A stretch of 64,000 nucleotides of DNA, taken from contig VXBM01000043.1 of NCBI GenBank assembly GCA_013400155.1, positions 1,892,325 to 1,956,324 on the forward strand, read 5' to 3'. Below the pieces are notes generated by a model. It was not told the DNA's origin and did not search any database. It saw only the letters and a program-made list of their open reading frames with translations. Positions 1-10,700 of this stretch are shown here, one piece after another. Positions within the stretch are counted from its first letter, which is position 1. The number at the start of each line of letters is the position of its first letter. The DNA comes from Helopsaltes ochotensis. Its lineage: Eukaryota; Chordata; Aves; Passeriformes; Locustellidae. A program made the position numbers and the translations under genes.

Positions 1-524
1 ATTTTCGGTTTTGTTCCTCTTGGATTTTTGAAAATTTCTGCAGTAAGTCTCTGATCAGAATGTCACTTGGAAGAAATAAAAATTATAAACTGAGTTGTAG
101 CTGTCTTTATTAATGTGAGATGGAGACAGATAGATAAATTATTTGCTTAGTAGGATATCTATTCTATGCACAGCACACTGTTCTCATTCCCATTGTTGAT
201 TTATTTCCTGATTCCTATTCTTTTAATGTGATTAATAGTGGGAAGGAAAGAGTTTTCTTTGACATGTGAATAACTTTTGAGTTTCCCTACAGATTGTGAT
301 CCTTTGGAATTTTTTCCATGCATCGGTTAAGTGTGGTATTATGCAATGGACATCAACTTTCTCATAGAAGAAGAAGAACCACCCCAGACGTAAAAGAAGG
401 GAAGGACACGTGAAATCAAACCCCAGGCCACTGAAATGAAATCCTTTAAGGGAGAGAAGTGACGACCCGCAGTTGCAGGGAAGGTAGGACAATCGTGGGC
501 TTTGTCTGTTTGCCGATAGTGTAA

Positions 525-695
525 GTGGCAGGGTGTTCGGCGGGACGGGAGCGGCCGGTGCAGCAGCAGCAGCAGCGGGCGGTGCCGTGTCCGTGCCGCT
601 GCCGCGCCGGCCCTGCCGGCAGGCGGCTGTCGAGGCCAGGAAATGGCTTTGGGCTGTGTGCGCCCGAGCTACTGAGGGGGACCTGAGCCGCTCTG
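525..695. promoter_or_regulatory. Short CpG-rich patch with (CAG)5
   Basis: The sequence from about 530 to 690 is rich in CpG and in GCCG/CGGC words, in sharp contrast to the AT-rich flanks, and contains a (CAG)5 run at 561-575. This is the composition of a small CpG island, possibly an alternative or distal promoter. The open frame across it starts at GTG rather than ATG and encodes an alanine-rich low-complexity peptide, so I do not call a gene. Confidence 0.4.
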
Positions 696-1429
696 TGCTG
701 ATAATGCGTGAACCAGTTCTGCATTAAACTCGCTAGGGAGATTAAACAGTAACCTAGGATACCGAGCGTGTTCAAACGTTAAGGCAGATTTTGCACAACT
801 GCACATACGTTTGTTTCTGATTGTAGTTCAAAGTCAGATGATAGTAAAATATTGCTTAGCAAGTCTTACAATGGGTGGTGCTGCTCCTTTGCTGTACAGT
901 CATTCGCTATTCATTTTTCTACAGCTCGAAATAGTACCGTGACAGTCTCCATCTTTCATTATTGATACAGATGTCAAACCATACACTCTGCTTGTAGGTG
1001 CCAAAGATGCCATTGATGCCGAGAGCAGTGGCTGTTCAAGTTTTTGGTTATTTAAAAGCTAATAATCTTTATGCGTGTAGATAATGTGGTAATGAAAAAA
1101 TTGAATATCAGAATTCACCATGGCCATACTTAACTGTGCACATTAGATACAGCTTGATGTTCTTTTAATTTAAAGTAACATGCATGGAAGGGGTTGATGG
1201 GAGAATGGAGAAGACATAAGTCAGGTGAACTGGAGGTAACAGAAATTAAGGTAGCAAAGCCATTTATGGTTATGTTTTGATATTATTCTGAAGGGATGTG
1301 CAGTGGAAGCAAATGGATTTATTGCATTCAAGCAGGCAATGCAAGCATTAGAGAGTTGAAAATCATATTTTAAAGTAATGATCTTTGGGTATTCCCTGAT
1401 ATTTTGTAATTTTCTAGGTTGGGAAACAG

Positions 1430-1464
1430 TTTATATTATCAAAATATAATTTTGATAATATAAA
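1430..1464. repeat. Perfect 16-bp inverted repeat (hairpin)
   Basis: TTTATATTATCAAAAT at 1430-1445 is followed by a 3-nt spacer and its exact reverse complement at 1449-1464. Such AT-rich perfect palindromes can arise as the ends of decayed inverted-repeat elements or by template switching. No target-site duplication is obvious at its edges. Confidence 0.75.
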
Positions 1465-2403
1465 TGCTGAATTATCATGTGATAGTCTTATTTCACTGGG
1501 AGAAAAATAAATTCCTGTGAAATAAGGCTGTTTGTCCTTACAATATTGCTAGTTGTCGCTGATTGACAACACGTTTTCTCTGTTAGTATGGCATGGAAAG
1601 ATGTGCTCTTGGCTGTAGTGCAGGCAAAAAAAAAGTGAGCACAGGATATTTCGTAAAAGCAGATGGAAGTTCTCATTTTCCTCCTATTTATAGCTGGTGT
1701 TTGTAGTATCCTTTCAGTTCTGTTATCCAATCACTGTTGATGTATTTCTGTTTGCTGAGATGAGAGAGGAAAAAAAAGAAACAAGCCTTTCTTTTGCTAT
1801 GTAAGACTCATTTCAGTACAGGAACTGGACTGGAAAAGATGGGGCGGTACAGTTCTTCTCCCAAAAATTCAGAGATAGGAGAAAAATTAGAATTAGGTTA
1901 TTCCAAGCAGTGGCTGAGTTTGCACTAATAAATGAAGTTTTCCTTCTACCTTGAAGCAGGAATTATGTGGTCTAACTAATACAGTTTCTTGGTAATTTTC
2001 TGCTTTAAATAAAAAACAAATCAGTACTCAGAATAAAACCGTAAGTTTATTTTGCCTAATAGCTGAAATAGGAACCGAGTGGAAGTAAGTCTCCAGGCAG
2101 ATGCAGAGCTCCCAACCTTTGCATACTGCTGGTTATGGTTAACCAGCCTCTGGGAGCCACAGGAAGTCTGTGGGGAGCTCGGCACAAGCTGAAGTGTCAA
2201 GACACCTATTCTTTTGTCTCAAAGTATTTCCTGAGCTATGAAGTCATGATTACCCACTCACCACATGGAAGTGTTATGAACATCAATATTTTTTAAAATT
2301 AGAGCACTTAGAGTGCTGGTGATGGGGGAAATACATGTGTAAAGGAAGGAGGGAGCTAAATTCTTTTGGTTTTGAAGCTGAAAAAGAAATAAGTTTTTTG
2401 CAA

Positions 2404-2405
<2 letters not shown>

Positions 2406-2447
<42 letters not shown>
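2406..2447. repeat. T42 homopolymer
   Basis: Forty-two consecutive T residues. On the minus strand this is an A42 tract, which could be the tail of a retrocopy whose body would lie at higher coordinates. I see no AATAAA on the minus strand next to it and no recognisable retrocopy body, so a simple expanded homopolymer is as likely. Confidence 0.9.
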
Positions 2448-2448
<1 letters not shown>

Positions 2449-5400
2449 TGGAATAGAAATCCAATATTAATATGGCAAAAAGACTGCTGGCTAGCAGAGA
2501 AAAGGATTAATGGCACTTCACACTGAGACAGAGATATTTGGAAGTAATTTGTTTGGTCCTGCTGAGTTTTGTGGCAGTGGAAAGCTAAGCTGCTTCTGTC
2601 TTTAGAAAGTGTGCCCACAGGGAGTGCCAGACAGCTTTTCTGCCACTCCAAATTAATGATTCAGATTGTTTTTCTGCCAAGATAATAGCCTTAGGTACAC
2701 TTGGAAACTCAAGTAGATTCTGTTGAAAAGTGAACAGAATTAACAAAATACACAACTACTGTAATAATTAGAATTATGGGGATTCAGTCCAAAAGCAGAA
2801 TTGGACAGTTTTCATTTAAAGCCTGTGTTCATGAGTCAATGATGGGGGAAACAGCTAAATATAAAAGTAAATTTTCTAAGCTAAAAATAAGTTATCATCT
2901 GCCAGAAGAAGCTGGTGTTTTACAAGGATACTAGAACAATGCAATCTATTATGACACCTTTGCTGCATGTAAAATTACTTGAATATGTCTTCAATATGTT
3001 CTTGAGTTCCTTTAATTGCATTCCCTCCTCCAACTGATGAGTTCAAGGATGTGACTAGAAGAATAAAAATCTTTAGGGTAATATTTGTTTAATTATTTCT
3101 AGGCTTAGGGTCAGTTGCATTCCCTGATAATGGAAACAATGTCAAAATTCTAAGTGATTAATTTTAACATATCTGGCAATATCCCACAGAGATGTGGCAG
3201 ACGCTTCCTGTTGTCTTACAGCTTGGTCATTTCACATCCTCAACTGCTAAATTGGAGGAGAGCCTGGCTCAGGATTTATACGGGAATCTCCTAAAGCAAG
3301 AGTGTGCTTAAGCGGGAAGAGTGACTGATGTCAGATTTCTCTCTAAGCTGAAGTGGTAAGTATTATGCTGCTAAGACTTCTGTTTTATTTTTAATGAATT
3401 AAAATTTGTTTCAGTCACAAGATCTTAATATACTGTTCATAAATTCCAAGTTTTGCAATGATTTGTCTAAATGTTTTTTGTTTCTCGGTTTCAAATCAGT
3501 TACCTGTGTAGCTTATTGTGATCTATGATCTTTACCGATTGACTTTTAATTAAGTAAAGGTGAAATGCACGTGTCTATGTATGTGCCCGATACGTATATG
3601 TGCTTCTGTTTTTGGAAGAAGTATGGGTTAAAAGCAAACTAAAAATCAGAAAGCAATCTTGAAAACAGTTTTGCCTATATTTAAATTCAAGCACTAATAA
3701 AACCACTGAAATATATTGGGAAGAAATAGGCTTTGCACTTGACTTTTTGGAATCTTCTTCATCCTTTGAGGCAGATTTTGTGCTAATTCTCTACAAAATA
3801 AGAATCACGATGCCTGCAGAAACACTAGGCTGGGTCCCAGAAACAGTATGTTACTGTGTACAATTTTTAATCAGCATGACTTCCCAAGTCTAACTGTTAA
3901 CTTCCAAAGATGAATAATTAGCCAGACTGCAGCAGTGCTCTGGTGCAATGACAGTGTCCCATTCTGGTGCTCGCTTGTTCAGAGCCTGCTCAGTAATATC
4001 TTTTGATTGCTCCCCTTTATCATATACATGTGCTCTTAAAAGGCAGGTATAGCCCAGAGCTGCTGTGCTAACACCTGCCCTATTTTACACAGCATTTCAG
4101 AGCAGCCTCTCAATCAGTTCTGGAGGTTGTGAAGTCACTCAGAATCTCTGGAACATCCTCCAGCTCCTGATGCTTGCTTTAACCTTAGGGTTTGTGAAGG
4201 GTTTTTGGGAGAGTTGCCTGCAAAGAAGGAATCCTGTTTGTCCTGGGAAAACCTCTCATTGCTAGAATTAGGCTTTTTAAGCATTACTGAGTAGCTAAAT
4301 ATTGTATTAATGTACCCATGATACAGGCTGCAGTTTCCTTCTCCTAAAATGTCTACAAATCACCAGAAAACATTTGATTTTGTTACATTGCTTAAATAGA
4401 AAACAAATTCTGGTGTGTTGAGAATGTTGCCGTTGCACATTTTGCAGAAATAGGAGTAATTAGTCAATTCTTAAATTAGAGAATTTTCTGTTAGATTATT
4501 TTTCAATACTTTATTGGGGCTTCTGAAGTTGAAATTTTTAGGTCTAAAGTTGTTTTTCTAGGGTTCATTTTTGGATGTCTAAATTTAAACAATTGCAAAT
4601 CTGAATTTTCCTGAAATAATCAGGAAGCGAAAAATCCTGGCAACAAATTTCCAATTCACATCAGGACTCTTGCCTCTGATGTCTATTAATGTCTATTAAA
4701 GGTCCAGTGTACATTTGTTTCTCAAAGTGACCCTTTTTTAAAAAAATAAAGTCCCATACCAGGCATCCAAGACCAAAGCTGCCCAAATTATTGCATGCAT
4801 TTATAAACCTTTATTGGGACAGAGTGCAGTATGGATTACTGTTTGATTAAAAAGTGTTGAACTACTTCTTCCTAAAATTATTACATGTGCAGCAAGTTAT
4901 AGGTATTAATTTACAAGAGATACATTGAAACCATATAAAATGAACAAACTATTTTATTTTTTTCTTATTTGTGTTTTGAACATGTGTTATTTCATTATAT
5001 CCTCTGATTATATATTTTTAAGAATTGTATAAAGATATGTGACAAGCTGGTAGCTAAGCAAAAGGCTGATTGATCTTTCCAGCATTTAATGGACACTGTT
5101 TATTCCCAATCCTGAAAGCCATGTAAATTGAGTGAATTCAAACATATAAGTAAACTATGAATATTATTAATAAATATTTCTGCTTCATTACCTGAATCCT
5201 CAATATATGTTCTGGTTGCTGGATATTTTCAGTAATTAATACCATCTACCAAGTGAGTTCATGTGCCAGACTTGAACTGAACTGTGCCCACTTGTGGAAT
5301 TTCATCTTCAGAATCTAAAATGTGGAGACCTAATCATGACCATAGTTTAATCATGACCATTACCTTGCCAGAAACATACACAAATGTCACCACAGCATGT

Positions 5401-6087
5401 GGCACATTTATTCATTTTGTGGATTTCCATGGACCCAAATGCATTTCTGGTGTAATGCGAGTACCTTTAACATTTTGCTCCAGAAGTTACATTCACCTCT
5501 GAGTTCCACTGCTTATTTTGATACTCTGATGTTAATATTATTGTAGTACAATAATTTGGTATCAATCTGAAAAAATGTGCATGTTCCTTTCATATGGAAA
5601 ATAGAACTAAACCTTAATTGTGATGCAAAGGAACACTACCTGAAAGGTGACTTGGGAATCAAAAAATGAGTGAATTTCAGTAATTTTTGTTTAATGACGT
5701 AGAGATTTAGCAATAGTTAGTATTTTATTATTGAGTTTTTATCACACCTTATAAAAATTATTTCCAAGCAAAAAATGAGAGGAAAATTTTAAAAAATCAT
5801 TCCCTCAGAGGGGAATTTAATTCAGGTGGCTTTCAAAACATTTGCTTTCTATTAGTAGCTTTGTAACACTTTGGGGGAAAAGTAATCTTTGACAAGGATT
5901 TAACACCTGTCCTTTTCTAGTTGCTGAGGAAACTCCCTGTTACAGTCAATGATACGGTTCATCCAAGTACTCCATCAAAAATGGGCTTTTTTCCCTCAGC
6001 TGCCTACCTTACCTTTCCTAACATCTCAGTTTGTGATTTACATATAGACCTGTGATGTAAACAACACAAAAATCGTTGTTTACGCCT

Positions 6088-7345
6088 CTGTGTCGGCGCG
6101 GTGCCCGGTGAGGAGGGGGCGAGCCGGGACTCCGCCGCTCCCGGCCGTGACTCAGCGCGTTGGGGAGGCCTCGCAGCCGGCGGGGACACGAAGCCCCGGG
6201 GCCTCGCCGTCTCCTCGTTAATGAGTAACAAGGCGGCGGCCGCGGGGCCGNNNNNNNNNNNNNNNNNNNNNNNNNNNNNNNNNNNNNNNNNNNNNNNNNN
6301 NNNNNNNNNNNNNNNNNNNNNNNNNNNNNNNNNNNNNNNNNNNNNNNNNNNNNNNNNNNNNNNNNNNNNNNNNNNNNNNNNNNNNNNNNNNNNNNNNNNN
6401 NNNNNNNNNNNNNNNNNNNNNNNNNNNNNNNNNNNNNNNNNNNNNNNNNNNNNNNNNNNNNNNNNNNNNNNNNNNNNNNNNNNNNNNNNNNNNNNNNNNN
6501 NNNNNNNNNNNNNNNNNNNNNNNNNNNNNNNNNNNNNNNNNNNNNNNNNNNNNNNNNNNNNNNNNNNNNNNNNNNNNNNNNNNNNNNNNNNNNNNNNNNN
6601 NNNNNNNNNNNNNNNNNNNNNNNNNNNNNNNNNNNNNNNNNNNNNNNNNNNNNNNNNNNNNNNNNNNNNNNNNNNNNNNNNNNNNNNNNNNNNNNNNNNN
6701 NNNNNNNNNNNNNNNNNNNNNNNNNNNNNNNNNNNNNNNNNNNNNNNNNNNNNNNNNNNNNNNNNNNNNNNNNNNNNNNNNNNNNNNNNNNNNNNNNNNN
6801 NNNNNNNNNNNNNNNNNNNNNNNNNNNNNNNNNNNNNNNNNNNNNNNNNNNNNNNNNNNNNNNNNNNNNNNNNNNNNNNNNNNNNNNNNNNNNNNNNNNN
6901 NNNNNNNNNNNNNNNNNNNNNNNNNNNNNNNNNNNNNNNNNNNNNNNNNNNNNNNNNNNNNNNNNNNNNNNNNNNNNNNNTCGGGCAGCGAGCGGCCCGC
7001 ACCGGGCAGCCTCGGGGCGGCGGCAGAGCTGCTGCTCCCCCGAAAACCGCCGGGCTGTGAGCAAAGCGTTTTCAGCTGCCGGCCGTAATTAGAAGCAGGT
7101 ACTATATAGCTTTGTCTAAAAGTACCGCAGAACATTGGCTGAGACTGCGTTGTATTTGTTTTAAATACGAAGAATTGGCAGCAACGAGACGGGCAGCGTC
7201 TGTCTCACGTTAGGTGTGTTTTTAAAGCTCCCCTCTTCCCTCAGAAGGCTCTTTGGCTGTGCCGAGGCCGGCAAAGAAGGGGCTTCTCCCGGGGGAGCGA
7301 CGCACAGCGACGTCTGCCCGCCGTGGCGCGGTGTTGTGTCTCCGG
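6088..7345 (+). promoter_or_regulatory. CpG island, likely FNBP1L promoter and first exon
   Basis: Both sides of the assembly gap are strongly GC- and CpG-rich (6088-6250 and 6981-7090, with another CpG-dense stretch at about 7255-7345), unlike the rest of the window. A TGACTCAGC sequence at about 6148, an AP-1/MARE-half type site, lies on the upstream side. The position fits the constitutive promoter: it is upstream of all recognised FNBP1L exons and on the correct side of a long first intron. The first coding exon, which in vertebrates encodes only about eight residues, is absent from readable sequence and presumably lies in the gap. I infer this promoter assignment from composition and position; no TSS evidence is available. 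Confidence 0.65.
6251..6980. other. Assembly gap (730 N)
   Basis: The sequence is N throughout. Translations that run through it in several frames are artefacts. The gap sits in the middle of the CpG island, as is common where GC-rich bird promoters drop out of short-read assemblies, and is the most likely place for FNBP1L exon 1 and its 5' UTR. Confidence 0.99.
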
Positions 7346-7639
7346 GTTTCCTGCCGTTGCCGCTCTTGCTGGAGCTAACACTGATCGTGGGAATGCTTAG
7401 ACATGAAATAGAATCGTACCGAGGAGGGTTTAACGTCCCCGCTTTAAATGCCGCCTGCCCTCCGTTTATTTGCTTTTTAAGACTGTGAAGCAGAGACTTT
7501 TATGCTGTGAGAAAAAAAAATTACAGAAAGCTAAACGTTGCAGCTTGAAGTCTGGTCCAGGAACTCTTAATCTGGACCTAGCATTGTCAGTTGTTCAATC
7601 AGTCTTTTGTAGTACAGGGCTGTTAGTCTCTGGAGCAGC

Positions 7640-7745
7640 AAAGATCTGCTCCACGCCGAGACAAGCGGCTGCCCGAGGAGCCGGGGCGGGCTGGCTGGGT
7701 GGGGCGGGGCTGGGAGCGCCGGGGGTGCTCCTGAAGCCACCTGAG
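7640..7745. promoter_or_regulatory. GC-box cluster downstream of the CpG island
   Basis: A GC-rich stretch carries two Sp/KLF-type GC boxes, GGGGCGGG at 7683-7690 and GGGGCGGGGC at 7701-7710, plus G-rich flanks. It could be a downstream promoter element or an alternative first-exon promoter for FNBP1L. An E-box CACGTG follows at 7787-7792. No spliced exon can be assigned. Confidence 0.4.
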
Positions 7746-7749
7746 TTAA

Positions 7750-10700
7750 GTTGTGTCTCATTATACGAAATGAAGGTGTAATAGCATCACGTGTACTACG
7801 TGGAGAAGTACTACCTGATTTAAAGGTATTTAGGGCTTATTTTAGTGTTTTGCATTGTTCCTTGTACTTTACTAGCATTTGTAGGCATGATGAGAATTCA
7901 GACAAAATATGCACTGCTGTAGCAGGCCTGAAATCTACAGCTGTTGTAACACTGGTAGTAAGGAGTAAGTAAGAGCTGCCACACAAGAGTGTGTGTGTAG
8001 CTCATGCCGGTATGTACTTCAGGTGAGACCGTGAGAGTCACTTGAGGAGAGTGAGGGTTGGCATTTGGATTAGCACTAAATGTATTGCTTTAGAAAACAG
8101 AGTTTTAGCTTACTTATATCTGCTCATTTTTGTAGCCTCTTAATTGGATATTTTTCTGTTCAGCTTGTAAATGACAGCTGAAGGTTTTATACTCTGTCTT
8201 GTGTTCAGTTCCGTATGAAAGTGCTTGTGTTTGTTGTGCATTTAAGAAATGCATTCAAAAAGATGGATTTTCACCTCAGACTTCCTTTTAATGATAAGTG
8301 TTTAACTCATGGTATTGTGAAACGAGCTGAAATTTATTTTGACCTTCTATATTTCTTTTCTTGTAAGTCACTAATTCTTATGCATTAGTTGGAAGAAATA
8401 ATGCCAGAATTTTAAGCTAATAGTTTTACTGCAATACTTTTATTTTAGCAAAATTAATGTAATTTTTGCTTGATATCTGGAGATGACTTGCAACTCTACA
8501 CTGAGGTAACTTCATGTATACAATGGTCTGTAACTGTAAGTGGTTTGTAGCTATATAACTAGACTTTGACAATGCAAGTTTTTACATTACAGGGTACCTT
8601 CGAATTTTTTTTAATTGAATCTAATTATGCTTTAAAAAATCTACTGTGTTTGTAAATCAAACTGCTTTCTTAGCTGGAAGAATATTCAGTGCTTCACTGT
8701 TGTAAAAAGTATAAAACTTTTAATTGTTTTAGCAACCTGTGCTGGGCAAGCAAAGATTACTTTTTGAAGATCTGGGACAAAATCAAACGCATTAAGAATT
8801 ATCTTAAATCTAGGTTAAAAACACAAGGAAAAACAGTAGTGTGGGCCTTCAAAGACAGGGTTCTGAACAAGGTAAAAATAAACTCTTAGACATGTTTGTG
8901 TTCTGGTGTAGCAATTCTTTCATCATTCCCTGTTAGCAATAGTGGAGCATCAGGAGGCAGCCCGAGCTGCTCTGTGTTTGCTGATGGCAGCAGGGCCTTG
9001 AGAACTCGCCGTGTTCAGTCCCCAGCTGCAGAGAACTCTTCTGCTCAGGTTTTCTGGACACCTCATTGGGCCTAAAGCTCTCCTTCATTGGTGCTTTCAC
9101 CTCATAAAGTGGATTTTTTCAGGATTAAGACTGGTAACTAGACCATAGTTTTTCAAAACATCTGCACTTATTGTGTGTATGCTTTGCTAATTCATTGAAG
9201 CAAATGTGATGATTTTGTATCAGCCTTTTTTAATATCACCTTAACTCTGCCTTCTTAAGTTCTATCTCTTCATGCTGTTTTGTGATATTTTATGCCGATT
9301 CACTGTTCTGGGGTATTTTTTAATTGTTCTGGAGTTTTATACTGTGTGCTGTTTTGGATGAAGTTAAAAACTGAGCATAGATGAATATAGACACAAAAAA
9401 GGAGCCAGAAGAAAAATTAGGGGATAAGGAAAGCAACTTGTGTCTGGTATTTATGTGGTAATTATTAAATATAGAAATTCTGTTATTGACACAATACATA
9501 TGCTAATTTAATGGCTACATCAGGGACAGGACATAGGAAATATTTTCTTTGGTTGGCCAGTATTTTCGAATTCTTCACATTTGGTAGCTGTTTGTTTTAC
9601 AAGCAATTTTTTTTTAGTAAGTACACCATCATTCTCTGAAGTGAGTATGCATTGTACAAAATGTGTATGTCTTGATTAGACTAAGGCACTTGGTGCTTTT
9701 CAGTGTGCCTTGGCCAAAAAGCATGCTCCTTGTTGTGTTTCTTTTGATAGCATTGTATGAAATAATGTAAATTAATAATAACAGAATAAATGTCAAATCA
9801 TACAAGCCATCCTGCGATTAGAACTGTTCTATTCCACAACATTTTCTGTGCTGTGGGAAATATGCTCCCCTTTTCTACTTTTTTATTACAATAGAAAATT
9901 TTGATTATGCTTTGAAAGTAGTATTTAAGAAATAGTTTTACTTTCATTGCTGTGTGTATCTTTATGGTCACTGCAGCATATTCCTTATGGTATGACCACA
10001 CAGGACCTAAGATACTTTGGGAACTGCTTTGCATAATATCCTCTTAAGGGTTAGAATAGAGCAGTGAGAACTGGCAACTCTTGTCTAATTCAGTTGAAAT
10101 ATATTTTCTGAAAATTTGGCTGTTGGGTGCCAAATTTTCCTATCTCTAATATATAATTTCTTCGTAGGAAACATTTGTAAAGCAGTCATCATGTGAAGAA
10201 AGGTGGCGCATAATCGCAAAGTAGCCTTGCTGCACTTCATTAGTAATAGAAAATTGCTGCTGTTTCTTTAGATACAGATACTTTTCAGAATTAACTTTTT
10301 GGAGCTTGTCACGCTTTTTTCAAATACTGCACACTTATATTCGCCTCATGAACAGTAGGAGGGTTTATACATTGAAGTTGTAGTTAGACTTGCATTTTTG
10401 CTTTATAAAGTGCCCTGACTTCTATCAAACTGTGCTGCAATATCCCAGGCAAGAATAGATAGATGGGACTAAAATTGGGGTGGGGTTTAGTAACTTTAAA
10501 TATTTGGAAATAAAAATAATAGACTATGATATGTGCAAGAATCTTCTCAGCGTGAGCATCTGTTCAGTGTGTATGTTTCTGTACATCTGGACTTCTTTTT
10601 GTGGTGGGTGTAAAGTGTACAAATAGCATTAACATAGAATATTTAAAAAAATACGTCTGGTTATTGTCATCTTGGGTTATTGTGCTGTTAAATGGACTAT

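Larger units (their letters stand above)
1..6087. other. Noncoding upstream region
   Basis: AT-rich sequence with many stops in all frames and no exon-like or conserved coding signal that I recognise. Within it are a small CpG-rich patch near 530-690, a perfect hairpin at 1430-1464 and a T42 tract at 2406-2447, each listed separately. It is either intergenic DNA upstream of FNBP1L or, if the gene has a more distal promoter, part of an upstream intron. In mammals the upstream neighbour is DR1, but no DR1 coding sequence is visible here. Confidence 0.6.

Noticed and set aside
533..727. Alanine-rich 64-codon open frame in the upstream CpG patch
   Set aside because: It begins at GTG, is low-complexity, comes from GC-rich DNA and shows no splice or family evidence.
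3967..3976. GTGCTCGCTT, identical to the 5' end of U6 snRNA
   Set aside because: The match stops after 10 nt and the following sequence does not resemble U6. It is chance.
6004..7135. Several 300-codon open frames on both strands around the gap
   Set aside because: They are translations through the N run; almost all residues are unknown. They are artefacts.
7470..7781. 103-codon open frame downstream of the CpG island
   Set aside because: It overlaps GC-box sequence, has no recognisable family and shows low-complexity stretches. A chance frame is more likely.
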